From Bacillota bacterium (GTDB lineage: Bacteria; Bacillota; Clostridia; Oscillospirales; Ruminococcaceae), in contig JAEWRN010000044.1 of the NCBI GenBank assembly GCA_023460035.1, positions 62,001 to 126,000 of the forward strand: 64,000 nucleotides of DNA, read 5' to 3'. The notes beneath the pieces were generated by a model that ran no database searches, was not told where the DNA came from, and was given only the letters and a program-made list of their open reading frames with translations. Shown here piece by piece: positions 44,487 through 52,150 of this stretch. Every line of letters starts with the position of its first letter. Position 1 is the first letter of the stretch. Made by a program: the position numbers and the translations under genes.

Positions 44487-45665
44487 ATGCAATTAAACTT
44501 ACTTTTTTACCTTGCAATTTTTCTTTTTACCGGCGTTGTTTTTTCAAAGCTCATCCGGCTGGTGCACCTGCCGGACGTGACGGGTTACCTGATTGGCGGC
44601 CTGATTGTCGGCCCCGCCATCCTTGGCCTTGTGCCCGGCGGTGTGATGGACCAGCTTTCGCTGATTTCCGATGTGGCGCTGGGCTTTATCGCCTTTTCCA
44701 TCGGCGGCGAGTTTAAACTAAGCTATTTCAAACGCGTGGGCATTGTGCCCATCGTCATTGCTTTTTTTGAAAGTGTCATTGCGGTGGTGTTTGTTGTGCT
44801 GGGCCTGCTTGCCATTGGCCAGCCGCTGCCGTTTGCACTGGTGCTGGGCGCCATTGCGGCGGCAACGGCCCCGGCAGCCACCATTATGGTTATCAAACAG
44901 TACAAGGCCAAAGGCCCGGTGACTGAAACCCTGCTCAGCGTGGTCGCGCTGGACGACGCCGTGGCGCTGATTGCGTTTGGCCTTGCCGTTGCAGTGGCAA
45001 AATCGCTCACCAGCACCGAGGCGGTTTCCATGGTTTCTGCCATTGTCGAGCCGGTGGTCGAAGTGCTGATCAGTGTGGGCGGCGGCCTTTTGGTCGGTGC
45101 CGCTTATACCTATCTTCTGCGCTTTTTTAAAACGACGGCAAACCGCCTTGCGCTCACCATTGGCGTGGTGTTTATCACCAGCTCGGTGGCAAGCGCGCTC
45201 AACCTTTCCGGCCTTTTGACCTGCATGTCGGTGGGTGCCGCATTTGCAAACTTTTCAAAAAACAGCGACGATGTGTTTGAGCTGACCGAGCGCATTACCC
45301 CCCCTATTTTCATGCTGTTCTTTGTGTTCAGCGGTGCGGACCTTGATATTTCCATTCTGCCGTCCATCGGCCTGATTGGCGTAATTTACATTCTGCTGCG
45401 CCCGGTGGGCAAGTTCTGCGGCGCATGGCTGGGCGGCAAGCTGACCAAAGCCCCGGACGTTGTGTGCAAATACCTTGGCCCGGCGCTGCTGCCGCAGGCC
45501 GGTGTGGCCATTGGCCTTACCTTTGTGGCACAGCAGGTCGTACCGGAGTATGCCAGCATCATCCGCGCGGTCATTTTGTCCGGCACGTTAATTTACGAGT
45601 TGCTTGGCCCTGTAATCACGAAGCTCACCCTTACCGGCGCGGGCGAGATCGTCAAAAAACAATAA
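44487..45665 (+). CDS. CPA2-family cation:proton antiporter
   Basis: 392 residues with about 12 membrane segments. The CPA2 core motifs are TGYLIGGLIVGPAILG in the early helices, AAATAPAATIMVIKQY and the double-aspartate site VVALDDAVALIAFGLAV of NapA/KefB-type exchangers. It lacks the TrkA-N C-terminal domain of Kef proteins, which the separate PII-like protein before it could replace functionally. It exports Na+ or K+ in exchange for H+ at the plasma membrane. An intrinsic terminator follows at 45682. Confidence 0.9.
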   Translation: MQLNLLFYLAIFLFTGVVFSKLIRLVHLPDVTGYLIGGLIVGPAILGLVPGGVMDQLSLISDVALGFIAFSIGGEFKLSYFKRVGIVPIVIAFFESVIAVVFVVLGLLAIGQPLPFALVLGAIAAATAPAATIMVIKQYKAKGPVTETLLSVVALDDAVALIAFGLAVAVAKSLTSTEAVSMVSAIVEPVVEVLISVGGGLLVGAAYTYLLRFFKTTANRLALTIGVVFITSSVASALNLSGLLTCMSVGAAFANFSKNSDDVFELTERITPPIFMLFFVFSGADLDISILPSIGLIGVIYILLRPVGKFCGAWLGGKLTKAPDVVCKYLGPALLPQAGVAIGLTFVAQQVVPEYASIIRAVILSGTLIYELLGPVITKLTLTGAGEIVKKQ

Positions 45666-45681
45666 CCCCCGTTTTGCGGCA

Positions 45682-45710
45682 CGCCCCGGCCTTGCGCCGG
45701 GGCGTTTTGT
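45682..45710 (+). terminator. Intrinsic terminator of the antiporter operon
   Basis: CGCCCCGGC / GCCGGGGCG stem with a 5-base loop, followed by TTTTG, 16 bases after the stop codon. Confidence 0.8.
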
Positions 45711-45722
45711 ATGTTGCCGCCG

Positions 45723-45751
45723 TTGACATTTTGCCCGCAATTTGTTACACT
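45723..45751 (+). promoter_or_regulatory. Promoter of tRNA-Leu
   Basis: TTGACA (45723-45728), 17-bp spacer, TACACT (45746-45751), about 50 bases before the mature tRNA 5' end. Confidence 0.8.
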
Positions 45752-45804
45752 AAAATGCGTTTCAGCCCCCTGTTAGCAGCAGGCTGCAAGGTGCTGAACA
45801 ATAT

Positions 45805-45886
45805 GCGGGCGTGGCGGAATGGCAGACGCGCTGGTCTTAGGAGCCAGTACTTCGGTGTAAGGGTTCAAGTCCCTTCGCCCGCACCA
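45805..45886 (+). tRNA. tRNA-Leu (anticodon UAG)
   Basis: 82 bases with encoded CCA. Acceptor GCGGGCG pairs with CGCCCGC; the D-arm has TGGCGGAATGGCAGACG; the anticodon stem CTGGT/GCCAG encloses loop CTTAGGA with anticodon TAG; a long variable arm TACTTCGGTGTA marks a type II tRNA; the T-arm has GGTTCAAGTCC. It has its own promoter and terminator and decodes CUA and related codons. Confidence 0.96.
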
Positions 45887-45904
45887 AAATTCGTTCATAA
45901 AAAA

Positions 45905-45945
45905 GATGTCCTGCGGTTTATTACCGCAGGACATCAAACTTTTTG
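45905..45945 (+). terminator. Intrinsic terminator after tRNA-Leu
   Basis: A perfect 13-bp stem GATGTCCTGCGGT / ACCGCAGGACATC (45905-45917, 45923-45935) followed by AAACTTTTT. Confidence 0.85.
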
Positions 45946-45987
45946 GACGTTATTTCGTCTGTTTTTACTTGTTAAAATAAACTGCAT

Positions 45988-46440
45988 TTATTCGGTAATT
46001 TCAGCGCTGTTTGCATTACTGAATAAACAACATGCATCCGCTTTGCACCGCCTTATTCTGCGGTAAAGCAGGTTGCGGCTATGGGGCAATGCTAAACTAT
46101 CTTTAAAAAATGAAATAACTTGTTCAACTCTTGCCCGTATCTCATCATCGGTCATGGAGACATTCACTAATTTATCAAGATTATTAAAATGTAGCTCAAT
46201 GATTAAATGGGCAAAGTCTTGATCATACTTAGGGTTTATCTGCCCTGCTTCTATTGCTGCGTCAATCATCTCGCCAAAAAAATCATTCGTCAGTTCAGGG
46301 AATTCTTTTTTTACCTTATTTTTTATTCCTTCTTCTTCCGCTAGGTATATGCGCCAGAACGCGTAAAATCGAGCATCGCGTCTGGCGTACTCCAAGCTGC
46401 TAAGTACAATGGTGTGAAACTGGTTAAAAAAGTTGTACAT
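45988..46440 (-). pseudogene. TetR/AcrR-type regulator remnant lacking the DNA-binding domain
   Basis: 150 open codons from ATG 46440. The helical composition (IVLSSLEYARRDARFYAFW, LTNDFFGEMIDAAIEAGQI, LIIELHFNNLDKLVNVSM) fits the ligand-binding C-terminal half of a TetR-type regulator. The open frame continues upstream for 12 more codons (STFFKNLSAKKT), which resembles the end of a TetR recognition helix, then meets TAA. The rest of the helix-turn-helix is missing and no other frame upstream encodes it. There is no ribosome site before the ATG. I therefore call it a 5'-truncated remnant, moderately sure; a short stand-alone protein cannot be excluded. Codon and base use are A+T-richer than in the flanking housekeeping genes. 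Confidence 0.5.
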
Positions 46441-46771
46441 CGTTTTTTTCGCCGACAGGTTTTTGAAAAAAGTACTTTTCTTTTATCGTATAATTATCTT
46501 CTTTTCATTTTCCACACTTTAATAGCTATGAACATTTATATTATAAAAACGCTAAATTTTCATAACGACAAAAGCAAGCTGTTTTTTCAAACAGCTTGCT
46601 TTTGTTTTGCACTAAAATATGATATATTTTAAGTATATAATTATTATTTTTGTCTCTTTTTTGGGGAGCAATCTTTCCCTCTCTTTTTCTGGGTGCTTAT
46701 GTTCCTTCTCTGTTTAGCGGATTATTTTGAGTCGAGATGATGAATAAATAGAATAATAAGGGGACGCTTAT
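46441..46771. other. A+T-rich intergenic region before the ATPase gene
   Basis: About 330 bp with no supported gene. It contains the perfect hairpin at 46569-46604 and, near 46620-46650, an A+T-rich stretch that could be a promoter but has no well-spaced hexamers. The ATPase ribosome site AAGGGG lies at its right end. Confidence 0.5.
46569..46610. terminator. Perfect terminator-like hairpin with no obvious upstream gene
   Basis: CAAAAGCAAGCTGTTT (46569-46584) pairs fully with 46589-46604 across loop TTTC, followed by TTTTGC. It works on either strand, but no complete gene precedes it on the plus strand and only the ATPase lies to its right in the opposite sense. Confidence 0.7.
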
Positions 46772-48841
46772 ATGTTACTAAACGAACAAGAGTTGTTAAA
46801 ATTCAAAAAGATGATTAGCTCTCTAAAAAATGCCCAACGTGCGGAGCTTTATGATGAAAATGAAAAAGATATTATTGACGAATTATACGTCGACCCTTTA
46901 CCGCATTTTGGTATTCGCGAGAAAGTAGCGTCTGATGAAACAGTATTTATTATTGGCCGGAAAGGTACTGGGAAATCCACCATTTTTGCTGCGGCGCAAA
47001 ATCAAATACGAAAACGCCCAAATGAATTATCAATATATATTGACGTCAAAAGCTTGTACGGTAGAAGCAATTCATACGAAATCGGCGGAGATGCCACAAA
47101 ATCCAGTGTTGATAAGATTTTGTTATGTCAAAATTTTATTAACGAAGTTCTTAAAGAGATCTTAGATGAAATTGACAAAGGGCTGAAAAAGAAAAGCCGT
47201 ATTCTGCAGATAATTGAAAAAAACAAATATGACACAGCAAAAGAAAAAATTGCTGAACAAAAAAAAGGAATCGTCAAACCACAGTTTAAAGATATTTCTA
47301 CTGCCATTGAGTGCAACACGTCTGAGCAAAGCCAAGAAGAGCATCAGTTGTCTTTTGAACACTCAATATCTTTAGAGTCAATGAATGGCAGTATATCTGG
47401 TAACGCTACAAAGGCTACTTCTGATAGTTCGGGAAGTACTCACGCATTTACTGCTAAATTGATCAGAGAGTTTTCAATGTCTGAATACATGGGCAACATC
47501 AAGACTATACTCGGCAATGTAGGTATACGAAAATTACATATTTTTTTAGATGATTTTTCCGAATTAGAAGAGATGGCTCAAACCTTTTTTGTGGATGTAG
47601 TTCTTGCTCCTTTGAATAACTGGTCCGAGAAGTTTTTTCGCTTCAAAGTTGCTTGTTATCCGGGACGGGTCTATCTTGGTGATATAGATAAAACAAAAAT
47701 ATCGGAAGAATATATTGATCATTACTACCTTTACAAAGGCAGTAATCGCCAACTGAATGAGATTGAAGATAAGTCAATGGAGTTTTTAGAAAGACTACTT
47801 AATAGCCGTTTTAAGTATTATTTAGAGCGCAAGCCTAGTGACGTTTTTCAAATTGATAGCAATAATACGTGGGATGGGTACCTCGAGCTCCTTTTCTATG
47901 CTACTTCGAATATTCCACGAGTTTTAGGATATCTACTGGATTCATTTTGCGATAAGGCAATAATGTATGATAAAAAAGTAACCAAAAATGTTATTTTAAA
48001 TGCTGCTAGAGATTATTATGAAAATAAATTGTATCCTTTTTTTGACAAAGCAACAAAAGTGCTTGAAACAAAAGAAAATTTATTAGATCGCTATGGACAA
48101 GAAAAGCTATTAAAAAGTATAGTAAAAAAAGCAGAAGAAACACGACGTACTCTAGCAAGGCGTAAATTACTATCACTTAGGTCATTATCTACAATTCCAG
48201 CAAGCCACTTTTATTTACCCAAGGCTTATGAAAAATACATATCTACCCTTGAATTAAACTATATTGTGACGAAATATTTTGAGCAATCTGATAGAAGCGG
48301 AAAAAAGGTTAGCATCTATGCTTTAAATTACGGCCTTTGCGCAGAAAACAACATTGCATTTGGGCGTCCTAAAGGTGACAGAAAGTATTATATTGAGCGC
48401 GATTTTGATTATACTTCAGTAATTGATGGGTTCTTGAAAACATATAAGGTTTATATTTGTAATTCTTGTAAACATAAATATGAGTATGATGAATATGAAA
48501 TCGTCCAAAAAGCACATAACGTATGTTATTTGGGTTGTCGTCAAGAATCGACTTTTACGGAATTGTATACATTCGCCGACACAATAGAGGTCGATGGTCT
48601 TAACAGCACAGAAAGAATACCAGAAATACAATATGATGTTTTAGTTGCTATCAATGAAATAGAGAACCCATATGCTACACCAATTTCCCGGGAATTGGAT
48701 TGTTACTACCAAATGGTAAATTCCACGACAAGAAAGCTAGCATCTAAGGGCCTCATAATAAAAGAACGAAAACTTATTGATGGTAAAGAGAGAACTGTTT
48801 ATCGTCTTACAAATAAAGCACGACACCAATATTTCGACTAA
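46772..48841 (+). CDS. Large P-loop ATPase with zinc-type cysteine cluster and C-terminal winged helix
   Basis: 689 residues, ATG behind AAGGGG. Walker A is FIIGRKGTGKSTIF near residue 60; a likely Walker B is KLHIFLDDFSELEEM near 255; STSNIPRVLGYLLDSF-like text (ATSNIPRVLGYLLDSF near 380) resembles the lid or sensor 2 of ORC/STAND ATPases. The GRKGTGKS form is that of the Sll1717-type P-loop ATPase group. A charged coiled region follows (residues ~120-175). Near 565-590, CNSCKHKY and CYLGC could bind zinc. The last ~75 residues look like a winged helix (YDVLVAINEIENPYATPISR, SKGLIIKERKLIDGKERTVY). Role unknown; such proteins occur in defence-type accessory DNA. It stands alone, A+T-rich, with its own terminator. 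Confidence 0.7.
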   Translation: MLLNEQELLKFKKMISSLKNAQRAELYDENEKDIIDELYVDPLPHFGIREKVASDETVFIIGRKGTGKSTIFAAAQNQIRKRPNELSIYIDVKSLYGRSNSYEIGGDATKSSVDKILLCQNFINEVLKEILDEIDKGLKKKSRILQIIEKNKYDTAKEKIAEQKKGIVKPQFKDISTAIECNTSEQSQEEHQLSFEHSISLESMNGSISGNATKATSDSSGSTHAFTAKLIREFSMSEYMGNIKTILGNVGIRKLHIFLDDFSELEEMAQTFFVDVVLAPLNNWSEKFFRFKVACYPGRVYLGDIDKTKISEEYIDHYYLYKGSNRQLNEIEDKSMEFLERLLNSRFKYYLERKPSDVFQIDSNNTWDGYLELLFYATSNIPRVLGYLLDSFCDKAIMYDKKVTKNVILNAARDYYENKLYPFFDKATKVLETKENLLDRYGQEKLLKSIVKKAEETRRTLARRKLLSLRSLSTIPASHFYLPKAYEKYISTLELNYIVTKYFEQSDRSGKKVSIYALNYGLCAENNIAFGRPKGDRKYYIERDFDYTSVIDGFLKTYKVYICNSCKHKYEYDEYEIVQKAHNVCYLGCRQESTFTELYTFADTIEVDGLNSTERIPEIQYDVLVAINEIENPYATPISRELDCYYQMVNSTTRKLASKGLIIKERKLIDGKERTVYRLTNKARHQYFD

Positions 48842-48850
48842 TTGTAGACT

Positions 48851-48905
48851 TATAATAGGCAGACATACTCCATCATGAAATTTGTCTACCTATTATACCT
48901 TTTTA
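48851..48905 (+). terminator. Terminator of the P-loop ATPase gene
   Basis: TATAATAGGCAGACA (48851-48865) pairs with TGTCTACCTATTATA (48883-48897), 15 bp with one G-T wobble, followed by CCTTTTT. Confidence 0.8.
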
Positions 48906-49058
48906 CTAATTTTTTGTTTCAATTTTCATCATGTTTTCTCGTTTATAGTAACACTTCATTAGATGTTACTTATACAAATCAGCCGTCGAAAAGTTCTTGT
49001 AATATGAATTTTTAAAGATAAGGACATATTCTTTTTTTGTCATCCGGAGAGTTTTTTC

Positions 49059-49538
49059 TCATCCATACTCCACACTTACCTCTACTTCCCCCACAAAATG
49101 GTCGTACACCACTACCACATAGCTGCCGCCAGTGGTAAGGTTTACCGTTGTTTCAAAGGTGCCGTCCTCATTCGGGGTCAGCTGCGTGGTGTCCTTGCCG
49201 GTTTTAATTTGAACGGCCGCGGTACCGCTTTGCGTTTTCAGCGTGCCGGATACCTTTAACTGCCGCCGGCGAATCGACCCGCCGCCAAACAGCACCTCCT
49301 GCCCGGTTTTATCCTCACATTCGGCACGGTAGGTACCGGTATCATCGTCACTGCCGGTTTGCCGCTGCCCGGCCAGCTTTGCGTCTTGGGTCAGCCGGGT
49401 TTCGCCAAGTTCGCCCACCCATTCTTCTACCTGCGCAACTACGCCTTTTGGGGGGTCGTTTTCAAATTTCCATTCGGTATAAAGGTGCAGCAGCACAAAC
49501 AGCAACACCACAAGCACCAGTACAGATTGTTTTTTCAT
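49059..49538 (-). CDS. Small membrane-anchored extracytoplasmic protein of unknown function
   Basis: 159 residues. A single hydrophobic segment at residues 5-20 without a lipobox suggests a membrane anchor or uncleaved signal. The rest is a beta-rich domain (QLKVSGTLKTQSGTAAVQIK, GTFETTVNLTTGGSYVVVVY) like a small immunoglobulin or bacterial beta-sandwich. It is 54 bp after an ABC permease gene and on the same strand, so it is probably the last gene of the transporter operon. I do not recognise the family. By position it could serve as an accessory immunity or substrate-binding protein (inference). Confidence 0.6.
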   Translation of the reverse strand: MKKQSVLVLVVLLFVLLHLYTEWKFENDPPKGVVAQVEEWVGELGETRLTQDAKLAGQRQTGSDDDTGTYRAECEDKTGQEVLFGGGSIRRRQLKVSGTLKTQSGTAAVQIKTGKDTTQLTPNEDGTFETTVNLTTGGSYVVVVYDHFVGEVEVSVEYG

Positions 49539-49592
49539 GGTTTCCCTTTCCCTGTGTGTCCCCCGGCAGGCGCATATTAAAGGCAGCGGCGG

Positions 49593-50336
49593 TTAATCTG
49601 CCGCTGCTTTGCTTTGCCCCGCCAGTATGATTACCGCCAGCATGCCGCAGGCAAGCAGGCTGATGCAGCTAAGGGCAAACTGGCCCGGCGTAGAGCCGTA
49701 ATAGCCCGAAAGCCCAAAAACCGCCGTCATGGGGTAAATGGCCCTGAGGGTGTTGGACATGCTGGTAAACAGGCCGGTAAACGAGTACAGCTCGGTAAAT
49801 ACCAGCGCAAGCCAGTACCCGTTTTTGTTGCGTGACACCAGCGCAATAATAGGCGAAATGGCAAAAAACACGGCCACCCCATCGATTAAATACGCCTTTA
49901 AAAAGCCCAGCACCATGCCCGCCGGCAGCGCCGGGGCGTGCAGCGCCGCTTCTGCCGCAAAGGCAAAAACAAAAAGCAACAGGTACAGCAGAACGCAAAT
50001 CGCAAACGCAAGAATCATTTTGGCCACGGTCAATTTGGCTTCGTTGATGGGGATCAGCCGCAGGGTTTTCAGCGTGTCGTCCTGCTGTTCGCGGCAGATC
50101 ATATAACTGCCCAAAAGGGCAATGACCGCGGGCAACGCCAGCATGGTCGCCCATGGCTGCAACACCGACAAAAACCAACCCGGTTTGTCGATATACCGTG
50201 CGCCCTCATACACCTGCTGCCCGCCGATTAGCACAATGGCCGCCAGCAGCACGGTTGCAAAAAAAGCAACCCACACCATGTTAGAACGGCGCAGCTTTTG
50301 GCGCTCGGCCCAAAGTAATGTTCGCATCATTGGCAC
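49593..50336 (-). CDS. ABC-2-type transporter permease
   Basis: 247 residues, six membrane segments: after a short MRTLLWAERQKLRRSNMVWV start, segments near 20-40, 58-78, 105-130, 145-165, 175-195 and 215-240. The LRRSN/EF-type amphipathic opening is typical of permeases of lantibiotic-immunity or bacitracin-type exporters (LanE/LanG). It abuts the other permease gene (50337). Partner of the ATPase at 51064. Confidence 0.82.
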   Translation of the reverse strand: MPMMRTLLWAERQKLRRSNMVWVAFFATVLLAAIVLIGGQQVYEGARYIDKPGWFLSVLQPWATMLALPAVIALLGSYMICREQQDDTLKTLRLIPINEAKLTVAKMILAFAICVLLYLLLFVFAFAAEAALHAPALPAGMVLGFLKAYLIDGVAVFFAISPIIALVSRNKNGYWLALVFTELYSFTGLFTSMSNTLRAIYPMTAVFGLSGYYGSTPGQFALSCISLLACGMLAVIILAGQSKAAAD

Positions 50337-51071
50337 CTACTTTCTTTTCAGCCCTGCGTCTGCGACCCATACAGAAGCAGCGCCCCAAACACCGATGCAA
50401 AGAAACGCAAGCGGCAGGTTGGGTGCCCCTGTGAAAGCAAGGCCCGGGATATCGTTGTTGCGCATGACAATAGCCGCCATGCTGGAAAGCGGGTGCAAAT
50501 ACATGTTGAACGACATTAAAAAGAAGCTGAGAAACGCATACACCAGCGCCGCGCAGACGGGTAGGATATACCCTTTTTGTGATGCTGCCACCGCCAAAAT
50601 GGGCAACACCCCAAACGCGCACAAAACGCCAATTTCAAGGCATTTTTGAAAGAGATATACTGCGCTGGCCCAGCTAAAAGCAACAATGCCGGGCAGCACG
50701 CTAAACACGATAGACCCCGCCGCGGTAAGCAGCATAAAGGCAACCGAATACAGTACTATCATAAAAAATTTGCTAAAAAAATACCCCAGCTTGCTGACCG
50801 GCACGATCCATAATTGCTTTAACATATCGTACTGGTTTTCGTCGTACATCAGTATGGTGGACAAGACCCCCAAAATGACGGGCAAGATGATAAACATGGT
50901 AAAGCCCAGTGCCGACATTTTGTAAAATAGCAAGGGGGCAACCCCTTTTTTGCCGAGATAGCTGTAAAAAAGAAATGCAAAAAACGGCATGACAAAGGCG
51001 GCCAGCAGCATAACCCACGGCAGTTTTCTGCGGCGCAGCTTTAAAAATTCAGTCTCAACCAGTTTAAGCAA
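50337..51071 (-). CDS. ABC-2-type transporter permease (paired)
   Basis: 244 residues from TTG 51071, which lies inside the end of the ATPase gene (8-base overlap) behind GTGAGGG; the longer frame to 51248 would overlap the ATPase far more and is unlikely. The start LLKLVETEFLKLRRRKLPWV is a typical amphipathic permease opening. Six membrane segments follow. Similar length and layout to the next permease suggest a heterodimeric membrane part as in LanEG. Confidence 0.82.
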   Translation of the reverse strand: MLKLVETEFLKLRRRKLPWVMLLAAFVMPFFAFLFYSYLGKKGVAPLLFYKMSALGFTMFIILPVILGVLSTILMYDENQYDMLKQLWIVPVSKLGYFFSKFFMIVLYSVAFMLLTAAGSIVFSVLPGIVAFSWASAVYLFQKCLEIGVLCAFGVLPILAVAASQKGYILPVCAALVYAFLSFFLMSFNMYLHPLSSMAAIVMRNNDIPGLAFTGAPNLPLAFLCIGVWGAASVWVADAGLKRK

Positions 51072-51987
51072 TGCCCTCACCCCCGGTGATTTTTTTAAAG
51101 TAATCCTCCAGCGTGTCGTTGCAAAGCTGCGCGCTGATAACCGATACCTCTTGCAGCACAAGTGCCTTATTGATAGCGGCCATATCCAAAGAGGTGTCGT
51201 ACAGCCGCAAAGTCTCGTCGTCCTGCACCGAATAATTACCAAGCCCAAACCGCTGCTCTAAAATCAGCGTTGCCTTTGGCACATCGGAAACCCGCAGCTG
51301 AATATACCTGCCGTTTTTTTGTTTCAGCTCTTCCATACTGCTTTCTTCCAGCAGAACACCCTGGTCGATGATGCCGATATCATCCGCCAGCAGCGCAATT
51401 TCTGAAAGGATGTGGCTGGAAATTAAAATAGTCTTACCGCGCTCGGTGCTGAGCTTTTTAATGAAATCCCTTACCTCCGCAATGCCAATGGGGTCAAGGC
51501 CGTTGGTGGGTTCGTCTAAAATCAATAGCTCCGGGTCGTGCAAAATGGCATTGGCAATGCCAAGGCGCTGTTTCATACCCAGCGAGTATTTGCTGAACAG
51601 CTTTTTGTCTTTGTACGGCAGGCCGACGACCGTCAGTGCATTTTTTACTGCATCCGGGGCGGCAGTGCCGCGCAGCTTTGCAAAAATTTCAAGGTTTTCT
51701 GTGCCTGTCAGGTTGGGGTAAAAACCCGGCGTTTCAATAATGGCGCCAATGCGGGGGTACACGCTTTTTTGCCGGCCTTTGATGTTTTTGCCAAACACAT
51801 CCACCTGACCCGATGTGATGGAGGTCAGGCCTAAAATCATTTTCATGATGGTCGTCTTGCCCGTGCCGTTGCGCCCCAACAGGCCATAAATGCGGCCTTT
51901 TTTTACATGCAGGTTCACCGCGTTCACGGCGGTTTGTTCCCCATAAATTTTGGTCAGTTGTTTGGTTTCAATTAAAAAATCACTCAT
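51064..51987 (-). CDS. ABC transporter ATP-binding protein (BcrA/LanF-like)
   Basis: 307 residues. Walker A GLLGRNGTGKTTIMK, Q-loop near IIETPGFYPNLTG, signature YSLGMKQRLGIA, Walker B LLILDEPTNGLDP and switch histidine in ISSHILSEIA. The text QTAVNAVNLHVKKGRIYGLL and the C-terminal domain match the bacitracin/lantibiotic-immunity subgroup. With two permeases it should pump an antimicrobial peptide or similar amphiphile out of the membrane. Its promoter carries four 11-bp-spaced repeats (52074-52111). Confidence 0.9.
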   Translation of the reverse strand: MSDFLIETKQLTKIYGEQTAVNAVNLHVKKGRIYGLLGRNGTGKTTIMKMILGLTSITSGQVDVFGKNIKGRQKSVYPRIGAIIETPGFYPNLTGTENLEIFAKLRGTAAPDAVKNALTVVGLPYKDKKLFSKYSLGMKQRLGIANAILHDPELLILDEPTNGLDPIGIAEVRDFIKKLSTERGKTILISSHILSEIALLADDIGIIDQGVLLEESSMEELKQKNGRYIQLRVSDVPKATLILEQRFGLGNYSVQDDETLRLYDTSLDMAAINKALVLQEVSVISAQLCNDTLEDYFKKITGGEGIA

Positions 51988-52058
51988 TTTTAATTCCCTC
52001 GCTTTCCGTACACCTGCTTTGCAGTGTGCTGCCCTGTGGCAACCTGTTTACAAGCACT

Positions 52059-52111
52059 AGTATAACGCCCAAACCTTGCCGTAGCCTTGCCGCAACCTTG
52101 TTTTTACCTTG
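52059..52111 (-). promoter_or_regulatory. Activator-type promoter of the ABC operon with four 11-bp repeats
   Basis: On the plus strand CCTTG occurs at 52074-52078, 52085-52089, 52096-52100 and 52107-52111, exactly 11 bp apart. Minus strand TATACT (52059-52064) is the -10 box; the -35 position is occupied by the repeats and lacks a consensus. This is the layout of OmpR-type response regulator sites, so the neighbouring response regulator (53065-53766) is the likely activator. Confidence 0.7.
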
Positions 52112-52121
52112 TTTTTGCAGT

Positions 52122-52150
52122 AAAAAAGCCCCGTGCTGTCACAGGGCTTT
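52122..52150 (-). terminator. Intrinsic terminator overlapping the end of the kinase gene
   Basis: AAAGCCC.GTG / CACAGGGCTTT stem with a 4-base loop; the stop codon of the kinase lies in the loop, and TTTTTT follows on the minus strand. Confidence 0.8.

Noticed and set aside
48950..49045. Short minus-strand frame of 25 codons (begins MTKKEYVLIF) at the right edge of the island
   Set aside because: It has no ribosome binding site and no recognisable family; at this length it is expected by chance in A+T-rich DNA.
45860..49058. Integration site duplicated from tRNA-Leu at the right end of the A+T-rich island
   Set aside because: I looked for a copy of the tRNA 3' end (GTTCAAGTCCC... CGCCCGCACCA) up to 49058 and found none, and there is no integrase gene; tRNA-mediated integration is not supported.
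52074..52111. CRISPR-like repeat array
   Set aside because: The repeats are 5-6 bases at 11-bp spacing, far too short; they are better read as a regulator binding array. No CRISPR array was seen anywhere in the window.
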